A stretch of 64,000 nucleotides of DNA from Streptococcus mitis B6 (lineage in GTDB: Bacteria > Bacillota > Bacilli > Lactobacillales > Streptococcaceae): contig NC_013853.1 of NCBI RefSeq assembly GCF_000027165.1, positions 310,001-374,000 on the forward strand, given 5' to 3'. The first letter of the stretch is position 1. Every line of letters starts with the position of its first letter. The notes beneath the pieces are model-generated. The model made no database searches, had not been told where the DNA came from, and saw only the letters and a list, made by a program, of their open reading frames with translations. A program made the translations under genes and the position numbers. This document shows, one piece after another, positions 37,842 to 47,569 of the stretch.

Positions 37842-38351
37842 ATGATAAATAAAAAGCAATTTCGGATTTTCACCATTCTTGATTTGGACAAGGAAGAAGA
37901 ATATTTACATGAGATGCACTTAAAAGGTTGGAGGTATAGAACGAGTCGTTTTGGTTTGTTCTATTTTGACCAATGTCAACCAGACGATGTCATCTACTGT
38001 ATCTATGATTCTAGATTTATTAAAAAATATAAGCATGAACTGCAAGATTTTAGAAATAGAGGTTGGGAATTGATAGAAACAGGTTTTTGTTCGATTCTTC
38101 GTAAATCGGCTTCTGATATACTTTTAGAGGATCAAGTCTATATGAGTAAGAGATTCAGATGGAAAGTTATGAAATATAGACTTCGTTCATGTGCAGCTAC
38201 TTTCTTAGGTGGTTTGGTTGTTTGTATGAGTTTATTTAAAGAAGAACTTTCGATGTCTTTCTTCGTTATTTTTCTTTTATATGCTTTACTGATTTCTTAT
38301 CTAATCTATGGTTTTTTCAGACTAAAAAGGAAATATCAAGTAGGTGGATAG
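37842..38351 (+). CDS. DUF2812 membrane protein (second copy)
   Basis: 169 residues. Start 37842 (MINKKQFRIFTILDLDKEEE) follows GGAGGGG. It repeats the pattern of its neighbour: RIFTILDLDKEEEYLHEMHL, GWRYRTSRFGLFYF and FRNRGWELIETGF, then two membrane helices (about 120-140 and 146-163). It is a diverged paralogue of the preceding gene, probably from tandem duplication; identity between them is clearest in the first 60 residues. Confidence 0.85.
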   Translation: MINKKQFRIFTILDLDKEEEYLHEMHLKGWRYRTSRFGLFYFDQCQPDDVIYCIYDSRFIKKYKHELQDFRNRGWELIETGFCSILRKSASDILLEDQVYMSKRFRWKVMKYRLRSCAATFLGGLVVCMSLFKEELSMSFFVIFLLYALLISYLIYGFFRLKRKYQVGG

Positions 38352-38378
38352 TAAGTTTCTAGGTCTTTAGACCGATTT

Positions 38379-38405
38379 TTAGCACTCTTGATGAAAGAGT
38401 GCTAA
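38379..38405 (+). promoter_or_regulatory. CIRCE operator 1 (HrcA)
   Basis: TTAGCACTC, nine bases, GAGTGCTAA: a perfect CIRCE inverted repeat, 18 bases upstream of the -35. It is followed by TTTTTTGAG and could also act as a terminator for the padR operon. Confidence 0.95.
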
Positions 38406-38422
38406 TTTTTTGAGTTTTTGTC

Positions 38423-38450
38423 TTGACATTCTCTTTTAAGGGTGTATAAT
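38423..38450 (+). promoter_or_regulatory. hrcA operon promoter
   Basis: TTGACA at 38423-38428, 16 bases, TATAAT at 38445-38450, located between two CIRCE operators. Confidence 0.92.
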
Positions 38451-38461
38451 AGAATCATAAG

Positions 38462-38488
38462 TTAGCACTTGAGTGCATCGAGTGCTAA
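38462..38488 (+). promoter_or_regulatory. CIRCE operator 2 (HrcA)
   Basis: TTAGCACTT, nine bases, GAGTGCTAA: CIRCE with one mismatch in the left arm. The spacer itself starts GAGTGC. It covers the transcription start region. Confidence 0.93.
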
Positions 38489-38514
38489 TTGATCAGACAG
38501 AGAGGAGTGATGAG

Positions 38515-39549
38515 ATGGTTACAGAGCGTCAGCAGGATATTTTAAATCTGATTATTGACATCTTTACCAAAACGCACGAACCTGTCGGATCCAAAGCCTT
38601 GCAAGAGTCTATTAACTCTAGCAGTGCAACCATTCGTAATGACATGGCGGCTCTAGAAAAGCAAGGGTTGCTTGAGAAGGCCCATACTTCAAGTGGTCGG
38701 ATGCCAAGTGTTGCTGGTTTTCAGTACTATGTGAAACACTCACTGGACTTTGATCGACTAGCTGAAAATGAGGTTTATGAGATTGTCAAAGCCTTTGATC
38801 AGGAATTCTTCAAATTGGAGGATATTCTGCAAGAGGCTGCTAATCTACTGACAGACCTGAGTGGCTGTACGGTAGTGGCACTGGATGTTGAGCCCAGCAG
38901 GCAACGTTTGACAGCCTTTGATATCGTTGTTTTGGGGCAACATACAGCCTTGGCAGTATTCACCCTAGACGAGTCTCGAACGGTTACCAGTCAGTTTCTG
39001 ATTCCAAGGAACTTCTTGCAGGAGGATTTGCTGAAACTGAAGAGCATCATTCAGGAACGTTTCCTCGGCCACACCGTTCTAGATATTCACTACAAGATTC
39101 GGACGGAGATTCCGCAGATTATCCAGCGTTACTTTACAACAACGGACAATGTTATCGATCTCTTTGAGCATATCTTTAAGGAAATGTTCAACGAAAACAT
39201 TGTGGTGGCGGGCAAGGTTAATCTCTTGAATTTTGCCAATCTAGCAGCCTATCAGTTCTTTGACCAACCGCAAAAGGTGGCTCTGGAGATTCGTGAGGGG
39301 TTGCGTGAAGATCAGATGCAAAACGTCCGTGTTGCAGACAGTCAAGAGTCCTGCCTAGCTGACCTAGCGGTGATTAGTAGCAAATTCCTCATTCCTTATC
39401 GGGGAGTTGGGATTCTAGCCATTATCGGTCCTGTTAATCTGGATTATCAGCAGCTAATCAACCAAGTCAACGTAGTCAACCGTGTTTTGACCATGAAGTT
39501 GACAGATTTTTACCGCTACCTCAGCAGTAATCATTACGAAGTACATTAA
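38515..39549 (+). CDS. hrcA: Heat-inducible transcription repressor HrcA
   Basis: 344 residues: winged helix at the N-terminus ([15 protein letters not shown], with GSKALQESI and [18 protein letters not shown]) followed by the GAF-like and dimerisation domains. HrcA binds CIRCE and represses the dnaK and groE operons; GroE activity feeds back on it. Start 38515 is preferred, preceded by GAGAGGAG; an in-frame ATG at 38473 lies inside the second CIRCE. Confidence 0.96.
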   Translation: MVTERQQDILNLIIDIFTKTHEPVGSKALQESINSSSATIRNDMAALEKQGLLEKAHTSSGRMPSVAGFQYYVKHSLDFDRLAENEVYEIVKAFDQEFFKLEDILQEAANLLTDLSGCTVVALDVEPSRQRLTAFDIVVLGQHTALAVFTLDESRTVTSQFLIPRNFLQEDLLKLKSIIQERFLGHTVLDIHYKIRTEIPQIIQRYFTTTDNVIDLFEHIFKEMFNENIVVAGKVNLLNFANLAAYQFFDQPQKVALEIREGLREDQMQNVRVADSQESCLADLAVISSKFLIPYRGVGILAIIGPVNLDYQQLINQVNVVNRVLTMKLTDFYRYLSSNHYEVH

Positions 39550-39575
39550 GATTGAAATCATTAAAGGAGGCGAAA

Positions 39576-40100
39576 ATGGCCCAAGATATAAAAAATGAAG
39601 AAGTAGAAGAAGTTCAAGAAGAGGAAGTTGTGGAAACAGCTGAAGAAAAAACTCCTGAGAAGTCTGAGTTGGACTTGGCAAATGAACGTGCAGATGAATT
39701 TGAAAACAAATACCTTCGCGCTCATGCAGAAATGCAAAATATCCAACGCCGTGCCAATGAAGAGCGTCAAAACTTGCAACGTTATCGCAGCCAAGACTTG
39801 GCAAAAGCAATCTTGCCATCACTCGATAATCTTGAGCGTGCACTCGCAGTTGAAGGATTGACAGACGATGTCAAAAAAGGATTGGAGATGGTACAAGAAA
39901 GCTTGATTCACGCTTTGAAAGAAGAAGGAATCGAAGAAATCGCAGCTGACGGTGAATTTGACCATAACTACCATATGGCCATCCAAACTCTCACAGCAGA
40001 CGATGAACACCCAGCAGATACCATCGCCCAAGTCTTCCAAAAAGGCTACAAACTCCATGACCGTATCCTACGCCCAGCCATGGTAGTTGTTTACAACTAG
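39576..40100 (+). CDS. grpE: Nucleotide exchange factor GrpE
   Basis: 174 residues. A Glu-rich N-terminal coiled coil (about 10-75), then the beta domain with [11 protein letters not shown] and the conserved C-terminus [16 protein letters not shown]. It releases ADP from DnaK. Start 39576 has AAAGGAGG; the gene is 26 bases after hrcA. Confidence 0.95.
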   Translation: MAQDIKNEEVEEVQEEEVVETAEEKTPEKSELDLANERADEFENKYLRAHAEMQNIQRRANEERQNLQRYRSQDLAKAILPSLDNLERALAVEGLTDDVKKGLEMVQESLIHALKEEGIEEIAADGEFDHNYHMAIQTLTADDEHPADTIAQVFQKGYKLHDRILRPAMVVVYN

Positions 40101-40154
40101 GAGAGAGCGCTTAAAAACCTTGTCCGAAACGACAATAAACTATGAAGAAAGATA

Positions 40155-40312
40155 AGAGGCAAGCCGGAGGCTTGCAAGGAAGATATTTCCCACCGTGGTG
40201 AAAGTTTCAGTAGCAAAAGCTACTGAAACAGGGGATTTTTGAGACAATAGGCTCAAAAATAAGTGATGAAATCCCGTAGGGAATTGCTCACGTCCCCACC
40301 ACTTAAGGGAAA
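40155..40312 (-). repeat. Structured intergenic element, copy 1 (dnaK leader)
   Basis: The 252-base grpE-dnaK gap holds four hairpins: GCAAGCC / GGCTTGC; GTTTCAGTAGC / GCTACTGAAAC; TTTTGAG / CTCAAAA; and a weaker arm near 40270-40282. Read on the minus strand, its core (GTGGTGGGGACG, TTATTTTTGAGCC, TCTCAAAAATCC, ACTTTCACCACGG) matches the element at 61241-61406 in the same order. The stems between core blocks differ in sequence but stay paired. Confidence 0.7.
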
Positions 40313-40337
40313 TATAAAAAAATAGAAAATTAACTAA

Positions 40338-42176
<1,839 letters not shown>

Positions 42177-42212
42177 GATGTTGAGGCGTTAAGAAAACGA
42201 AAGAAAAATAGG

Positions 42213-42258
42213 AAGCCATCGCCTTGTGCGATGCACAAAAGATGGCTTATCTTTTTTC
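42213..42258 (+). terminator. dnaK terminator
   Basis: AAGCCATC / GATGGCTT with a 20-base loop that can form its own small stem (TTGTGCGATGCACAA), followed by TCTTTTTT. Confidence 0.85.
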
Positions 42259-42372
42259 CGAAGTTTTTAGCCGAAACTCAGTTAAGCCTAACTCGTCAAG
42301 GATGACTAATCACTAAATTGATTGTCCTTCTACAGTGCTTTACTTAAATGTTAATGATGATAGGAAGAAATC

Positions 42373-42400
42373 CAGAGGTTGCAACCCAGCCTCTGTTTTT
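42373..42400 (+). terminator. Terminator-like hairpin before the DJ-1-like pseudogene
   Basis: CAGAGG / CCTCTG with an 11-base loop and TTTTT. Immediately downstream CGATAAAAT may serve as a -10. Confidence 0.55.
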
Positions 42401-42423
42401 CGATAAAATAGAGGATGTTGCGT

Positions 42424-42919
42424 ATGAAAAAAGTACTTTGTATCATTTATCCTAATTTTTCTCTTTATGAGATAACCACTTTAACGAGTACTTTAGCTCT
42501 GTCTTTTGACATCACGATTGATTATGTAGCTTCTGAGAATTCGATAGTGGTCTCTGAGGATGGTTTGTCCTGTCAACCGACGAAAACATTGAATCAGATC
42601 CGTATAGAAGATTATTCTTGTGTGATTTTGCCAGGAATGGTAAATATAGGTCCTGCTCTACAAGATGAGAAATTGATCTCGTTTTTGAGAAGTCTTAATG
42701 AGCAAGATATCCTAATTGCAGCCATTTCTTCCTCTGGGAAATTTCAAAGCAAAAGCTGTCCTGCAAGATAAAAATATCATTACTGCTATTGGCTTTGCAC
42801 ATCAAGAGTTTGCAAGAAAAGTGATTTTCGGTTTAGGGTTGGCAGAGAATACGGACAACTATTTTAAAGAACAGAACGAGTATGCTGAAGAGGATTTGAT
42901 ATTTACTCTATCAGATTAA
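42424..42919 (+). pseudogene. DJ-1/PfpI-family protein, frameshifted and shortened
   Basis: The first frame (42424-42771) encodes MKKVLCIIYPNFSLYEITTL and a flavodoxin-like beta-alpha pattern with VILPGMVNIGPALQ and ILIAAISSS. It then leaves the family pattern and stops. The +1-shifted frame continues the expected sequence from about 42735 (GNFKAKAVLQDKNI, then FARKVIFGLGL) to 42919. So a single indel near 42730-42745 breaks the gene. The conserved nucleophile-elbow Cys of DJ-1 proteins is not seen. It lies between dnaK and dnaJ on the same strand; a hypothetical gene is found there in pneumococci as I recall. Confidence 0.65.
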
Positions 42920-42988
42920 GAGTTTAATCAAGTAAAGCAGAGTATAGAAAACAGCCTCTAAAAATTTACATGAAAATTATAGAAAGGA

Positions 42989-43108
42989 ACAAAGGTGTTC
43001 GTAACTGAACACGGGCTACGGACTGTGCCAAAAAGATAGTTTTTTCTAGGACGCAAGCGTCCGTCGTCAAAACTCCTATTTTGGCTGTGTCCGTTTGACG
43101 CCCTTTGT
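42989..43108. repeat. 120-bp palindromic element upstream of dnaJ
   Basis: The ends ACAAAGG and CCTTTGT are inverted repeats and the interior keeps pairing almost to the centre. CGGAC-TGT-GCCAAAA pairs with TTTTGGC-TGT-GTCCG around a symmetrical TGT/TGT internal loop, AGTTTT pairs with AAAACT, and the tip is GGACGcaagCGTCC. The whole would form one long hairpin, MITE-like. It ends ten bases before the dnaJ start codon. Confidence 0.7.
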
Positions 43109-43118
43109 ATCTTGAATT

Positions 43119-44258
43119 ATGAACAATACTGAATTTTATGATCGTCTGGGGGTGTCAAAAAACGCTTCGGCAGACGAGATCAAAAAGGCTTATCGTAAGC
43201 TTTCCAAAAAATATCACCCAGATATCAACAAGGAGCCTGGTGCTGAGGAAAAATACAAGGAAGTTCAAGAAGCCTATGAGACTTTGAGTGACGACCAAAA
43301 ACGGGCTGCCTATGACCAATATGGTGCGGCTGGTGCCAATGGTGGCTTTGGAGGCTTCGGTGGTGGAGCTGGCGGTTTCAACGGGGCAGGAGGCTTCGGT
43401 GGTTTTGAGGATATTTTCTCAAGTTTCTTCGGCGGAGGCGGTGCTTCACGCAATCCAAATGCTCCTCGTCAGGGGGATGACCTCCAATACCGTGTGAACT
43501 TGACCTTTGAAGAAGCTATTTTTGGAGCTGAAAAAGAAGTTAAGTACAACCGTGAAGCTAGCTGTCGTACATGTAATGGCTCTGGTGCTAAGCCAGGAAC
43601 AAGTCCAGTCACTTGTGGACGCTGTCATGGCGCTGGTGTCATTAACGTCGATACACAGACTCCGCTTGGTATGATGCGTCGCCAAGTAACCTGTGATGTC
43701 TGTCACGGTCGCGGAAAAGAAATCAAAGATCCATGTACAACATGTCACGGAACAGGTCATGAAAAACAAGCGCATAGCGTACATGTCAAAATTCCTGCTG
43801 GTGTGGAAACTGGTCAACAAATTCGCCTAGCTGGTCAAGGTGAAGCTGGATTTAACGGTGGACCTTATGGTGACTTGTATGTAGTGGTTTCTGTGGAAGC
43901 CAGCGACAAGTTTGAACGTGAAGGAACGACTATCTTCTACAATCTCAACCTCAACTTTGTCCAAGCAGCTCTTGGTGATACAGTTGATATCCCAACGGTT
44001 CACGGTGATGTTGAATTGGTTATTCCAGAGGGCACTCAGACTGGTAAGAAATTCCGCCTACGTGGCAAAGGAGCTCCGAGCCTTCGTGGTGGTGCAGTTG
44101 GTGACCAATACGTTACCGTTAATGTCGTAACACCGACAGGCTTGAAGGACCGCCAAAAAGCAGCTTTGAAAGAATTTGCAGCTGCTGGTGACTTGAAAGT
44201 AAATCCAAAGAAAAAAGGCTTCTTTGATCATATTAAAGATGCCTTTGATGGAGAATAA
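43119..44258 (+). CDS. dnaJ: Chaperone DnaJ (Hsp40)
   Basis: 379 residues. J domain with the HPD motif ([13 protein letters not shown]), a Gly/Phe-rich linker (about 70-115), four CxxCxGxG zinc repeats ([32 protein letters not shown]) and the C-terminal substrate-binding domain. It stimulates DnaK ATPase. There is no clear Shine-Dalgarno before the ATG at 43119; the upstream sequence is the end of the palindromic element. No separate promoter was recognised. An insertion sequence begins two bases after the stop codon. Confidence 0.95.
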   Translation: MNNTEFYDRLGVSKNASADEIKKAYRKLSKKYHPDINKEPGAEEKYKEVQEAYETLSDDQKRAAYDQYGAAGANGGFGGFGGGAGGFNGAGGFGGFEDIFSSFFGGGGASRNPNAPRQGDDLQYRVNLTFEEAIFGAEKEVKYNREASCRTCNGSGAKPGTSPVTCGRCHGAGVINVDTQTPLGMMRRQVTCDVCHGRGKEIKDPCTTCHGTGHEKQAHSVHVKIPAGVETGQQIRLAGQGEAGFNGGPYGDLYVVVSVEASDKFEREGTTIFYNLNLNFVQAALGDTVDIPTVHGDVELVIPEGTQTGKKFRLRGKGAPSLRGGAVGDQYVTVNVVTPTGLKDRQKAALKEFAAAGDLKVNPKKKGFFDHIKDAFDGE

Positions 44259-44260
44259 AA

Positions 44261-46066
44261 GTAAGAGGCTGGGCAAAAACTCGCTTCTAACTATTAAAAA
44301 AACGAGCATTTCCGTAGTTGGAGATGCTCGTTTTCTTATGTCATGGTTTATAATTAAAATAACAACAAAACAATTAGAAAGCCATGACAATGTATAAAGA
44401 TTATAACACAAATCAGTTAAGTTTGGAAGTAAATCTTGCCTACGATATTCCATCAAATCACGAAGCAAGAATGATTAGCCTCTTTGTAGACAGTATCCCT
44501 AGTCAAGTTCTATTGGAAGAGACCTCTCACACTGGTCGCCCTGCCTTTCATCCAGCCATGCTCATGAAGATGACCCTGTTCGCTTACGCTCGTCAAGTGT
44601 TCTCTGGACGTAAAATCGTTCAAATGAACTCAGAAGTCATTCCCATGAAATGGTTGAGCCAAGATACCTATGTTAGCTATAAAACGATTAATAACTTCCG
44701 CTCCAGTAAACATGCCAACAACCTAATCAAAACTGCTTTTATTTACTTCACTTTACTCATGCGTGAGAATGGGATGATTGAGGATGATGCCTTGTTCATT
44801 GATGGAACAAAACTAGAAGCTGATGCCAACCTCTATTCTTTCACTTGGAAAAGAGCTATTGACAAATATGAAGCAGCCTTGAATGGGAAAATTTCCCAGC
44901 TCTATGACCAGCTGATTCAAGAAGGAGTAAATCTCGCCTTATCTAAAGAAGAACGGGAAACCAGTCAGGGTTTGGAGGAGCTACTAGAAAAAACGGAGGC
45001 TACCTTAGTTGAAATAGAACAAGCTATTGAAGAAGAGCCTAAAGTGATAAAGGGTGGGTCTGCCAATAGACAAAAACGCCGTCGGATAAAGAAAATCCGT
45101 AAGCAATTAAAGGATGATTTCCTTCCTCGTAAACAGCGATATGAAGAAGCTAGAAAAATTTTAGAAGACCGCAACTCTTTCTCAAAAACGGATCATGATG
45201 CCACCTTTATGCGAATGAAGGAAGACCATATGCAAAATGGGCAACTGAAACCTGGTTATAATGTCCAAGCGGCTACCAATGGTCAGTATGTCCTTGATTT
45301 TGATATCTTTCCAAATCCAACAGACACTCGCACTCTGAAACCTTTCCTCCAATCGATTCAAACCCTAGACTTATTCAACTATATCGTAGCAGATGCTGGT
45401 TATGGTAGCGAAGAAAATTATCGTTTTATCATTGATGAATTGGAAAAAATACCGCTTATTCCCTACACCATGTATCAGAAGGAATTGACTAAAAAGTACC
45501 AGACGAGCACAGATAATCCAATGAACTGGGAATATCTTGAGGACACGGACCAGTTTATAAAGCCCGACGGCGTAGTTTATTCTTTTAAGAACTACTCTAG
45601 TCGAACTGACAAGTATGGCTTTCAACGTGATTTCAAGATTTATGAGGCTGATAAAGTTCAAGACACTCCAGAGTTAGAACAGTTGGCTAAAACAGATAGT
45701 GGAAACCAGAAACAAATCCATTATAATCCAACTTGGAATTACTTTAAGGAACTCCTTAAGCAAACATTACATAGTGAAGAAGGCTCTCGAATCTATGCCA
45801 AACGGAAAATCGATGTTGAACCCGTTTTTGGTAGATTGAAGAGTGTTTTTGGCGTGCGCAGAGTGCATGTCAGAGGGAAACAAGCTGTCTCAACAGAAAT
45901 AGGATTCATCTTTATGAGCATGAATCTCACCAAGTTGGCCAAGAATCTAGCCTCTAAAACATCCACTATTCAAAAACCACACAGTATTTCTTTCAGCTTG
46001 ATTGGATTCAAGACTGGAATCACTGTGTGGTTTTATTTAGAAGCTAGTTTTTGCCCAGCCTCTTAC
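44261..46066 (+). mobile_element. IS1182-like insertion sequence (1806 bp)
   Basis: Bounded by 30-bp terminal inverted repeats with 29 matches: GTAAGAGGCTGGGCAAAAAC followed by T(C/A)GCTTCTAA at 44261-44290 and its complement at 46037-46066. It contains one transposase gene on the plus strand. Between the left repeat and the gene is a strong hairpin AAACGAGCAT / ATGCTCGTTT (about 44300-44335), of the kind that blocks read-in transcription. I see no clear target duplication in the flanks (left ...ATAAAA, right TGATCTT...). It lies between dnaJ and a convergent minus-strand gene. Confidence 0.9.
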
Positions 46067-46069
46067 TGA
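44384..46069 (+). CDS. IS1182-family transposase
   Basis: 561 residues, intact. N-terminal DUF772-type domain (FHPAMLMKMTLFAYARQVFS), a middle region with FIDGTKLEADANLYSFTWKR that holds the first DDE Asp, VADAGYGSEENY with the second Asp, and VEPVFGRLKSVFGVRRVHVR with the Glu. The coding frame reads through the right inverted repeat and its stop codon (46067-46069) lies in the flanking host DNA, so the natural C-terminus is fixed by the insertion site. Because all three motifs are present it is likely active. Confidence 0.9.
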   Translation: MTMYKDYNTNQLSLEVNLAYDIPSNHEARMISLFVDSIPSQVLLEETSHTGRPAFHPAMLMKMTLFAYARQVFSGRKIVQMNSEVIPMKWLSQDTYVSYKTINNFRSSKHANNLIKTAFIYFTLLMRENGMIEDDALFIDGTKLEADANLYSFTWKRAIDKYEAALNGKISQLYDQLIQEGVNLALSKEERETSQGLEELLEKTEATLVEIEQAIEEEPKVIKGGSANRQKRRRIKKIRKQLKDDFLPRKQRYEEARKILEDRNSFSKTDHDATFMRMKEDHMQNGQLKPGYNVQAATNGQYVLDFDIFPNPTDTRTLKPFLQSIQTLDLFNYIVADAGYGSEENYRFIIDELEKIPLIPYTMYQKELTKKYQTSTDNPMNWEYLEDTDQFIKPDGVVYSFKNYSSRTDKYGFQRDFKIYEADKVQDTPELEQLAKTDSGNQKQIHYNPTWNYFKELLKQTLHSEEGSRIYAKRKIDVEPVFGRLKSVFGVRRVHVRGKQAVSTEIGFIFMSMNLTKLAKNLASKTSTIQKPHSISFSLIGFKTGITVWFYLEASFCPASY

Positions 46070-46350
46070 TCTTCAAGTTCCTGTGTTTCTTTTATCACAG
46101 CTAGTCTAGTCTGGATATCCTTTTCCAAGACCTTAAACTTGTAAGTCAGGTCTTCTTGGTATTCCTTGATGAGTTCTTTTTGCTGGTCGATGATTTGCAG
46201 GCTGTTTTGGATAATATCCACATCATCCTTGATTGCTTGAACGCGGTCAGTGGTATTCAAGACTTCATCTGTGATGGTTTGACGATTTTTTGTGACCAGA
46301 TAACTTCCAGCTGCAGCTCCTGCAAATAGCAGTAAATTAGATAATTTCAT
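46063..46350 (-). CDS. Small YtxH-like membrane/coiled-coil protein
   Basis: 95 residues beginning MKLSNLLLFAGAAAGSYLV: an N-terminal hydrophobic segment, a TKNR junction, then a charged coiled-coil helix (about 25-90). Resembles YtxH/DUF1269-like Gram-positive small proteins of unknown role. AAGGAG precedes it, nine bases after hit, so the two are one operon. Its stop codon TAA lies in the last bases of the insertion sequence, so the C-terminus may have been altered by a residue or more. Confidence 0.72.
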   Translation of the reverse strand: MKLSNLLLFAGAAAGSYLVTKNRQTITDEVLNTTDRVQAIKDDVDIIQNSLQIIDQQKELIKEYQEDLTYKFKVLEKDIQTRLAVIKETQELEDQ

Positions 46351-46359
46351 GGCAACTCC

Positions 46360-46770
46360 TTAGGCGTTTTTGATGGTTTCAGCGACTTGAGCAAGTTTGT
46401 CAAAGTCTGGTTCGTGGGCGATAAAATCAATCTTGAGGTCATCGTCCGCACTGTAGCGAGGTACGAGGTGAACGTGGGTATGAAAAACTGTTTGACCTGC
46501 GATTTCTTCACAGTTGGCAATGATATTCATACCAGCAGCCTTGGTAGCTTTCATAACTTTTTGAGCTACTTTTGGTACTTTGGCAAAGAGTTGGCTGGCG
46601 CTAGTGGCGTCCATTTCCAAAAGATTGCGATAGTGCTCTTTTGGTACGACCAAGGTATGTCCTGGTGTCACTTGAGAGATATCAAGAAAGGCAAGAACCT
46701 GCTCATCTTCATATACTTTTGAAGCAGGAATTTCCCCTGCGATGATTTTACAAAAAATGCAATCTGACAT
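46360..46770 (-). CDS. hit: HIT-family nucleotide hydrolase
   Basis: 136 residues. Zinc-type start CIFCKIIAGEIPASKVYEDE and the histidine triad HTHVHLVPR at about residue 98. Members (HinT-like) hydrolyse AMP-lysine and related nucleotide conjugates. It is divergent from the EcsA-like gene. Confidence 0.92.
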   Translation of the reverse strand: MSDCIFCKIIAGEIPASKVYEDEQVLAFLDISQVTPGHTLVVPKEHYRNLLEMDATSASQLFAKVPKVAQKVMKATKAAGMNIIANCEEIAGQTVFHTHVHLVPRYSADDDLKIDFIAHEPDFDKLAQVAETIKNA

Positions 46771-46797
46771 AAAATCTACCTCTACTGTATTGAATTT

Positions 46798-46806
46798 TGA
46801 TATAAT
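46798..46806 (+). promoter_or_regulatory. Promoter of the EcsAB-like operon, extended -10
   Basis: TGATATAAT with TATAAT at 46801-46806, 31 bases before the ATG at 46838. Confidence 0.65.
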
Positions 46807-46837
46807 ATAGCTACATTATACCAGATTTGGAGAAAAT

Positions 46838-47569
46838 ATGTTAGAAATTAAAAACCTGACAGGTGGCTATGTCCATGTCCCTGTCTTGAAAGATGTGTCT
46901 TTTACTGTTGAAAGTGGGCAGCTGGTCGGTTTGATTGGTCTCAATGGTGCTGGGAAATCGACGACTATCAATGAAATTATCGGTCTGTTGACACCTTATA
47001 GTGGCTCCATCAATATCAATGGCCTGACCCTGCAAGAAGATGCGACTAGCTATCGCAAGCAAATTGGTTACATTCCTGAGACACCTAGCTTGTATGAGGA
47101 ATTGACCCTCAGAGAGCATATCGAAACGGTTGCCATGGCTTATGGTATTGAGCAGAAAGTGGCTTTTGATCGAGTAGAACCTTTGTTAAAAATGTTCCGT
47201 CTGGACCAGAAATTGGACTGGTTCCCTGTTCATTTTTCAAAAGGGATGAAGCAGAAAGTCATGATTATCTGTGCTTTTGTGGTGGATCCGAGTCTTTTCA
47301 TCGTGGATGAGCCTTTCCTTGGTCTGGATCCGCTAGCTATTGCAGACTTGATTCAGCTTTTGGAAGTGGAAAAGCAAAAGGGCAAGTCCATTCTCATGAG
47401 TACCCACGTGCTGGATTCGGCGGAGAAGATGTGTGATGCTTTTGTTATTCTTCACAAAGGGGAAGTGCGTGCCAAAGGCAATCTCCTACAACTGCGCGAA
47501 GCCTTTGATATGCCTGAGGCTAGTTTGAATGATATTTACTTGGCTCTGACCAAAGAGGAGGAGCTATGA
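46838..47569 (+). CDS. ecsA: ABC transporter ATPase, EcsA-like
   Basis: 243 residues. Walker A GLIGLNGAGKST, a modified signature FSKGMKQK in place of LSGGQ, Walker B LFIVDEPFLGLDP and switch His STHVLDSAE. The modified signature is typical of EcsA. In B. subtilis EcsAB is needed for protein secretion and competence; in other Firmicutes it exports peptide-pheromone precursors or linear peptides. Overlaps the permease gene by four bases. Confidence 0.85.
   Translation: MLEIKNLTGGYVHVPVLKDVSFTVESGQLVGLIGLNGAGKSTTINEIIGLLTPYSGSININGLTLQEDATSYRKQIGYIPETPSLYEELTLREHIETVAMAYGIEQKVAFDRVEPLLKMFRLDQKLDWFPVHFSKGMKQKVMIICAFVVDPSLFIVDEPFLGLDPLAIADLIQLLEVEKQKGKSILMSTHVLDSAEKMCDAFVILHKGEVRAKGNLLQLREAFDMPEASLNDIYLALTKEEEL

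Noticed and set aside
42373..42400. preQ1-like riboswitch (CAGAGG...CCTCTG)
   Set aside because: Only the short hairpin is shared; the A-rich pseudoknot tail is absent and the hairpin with T run is a simple terminator.
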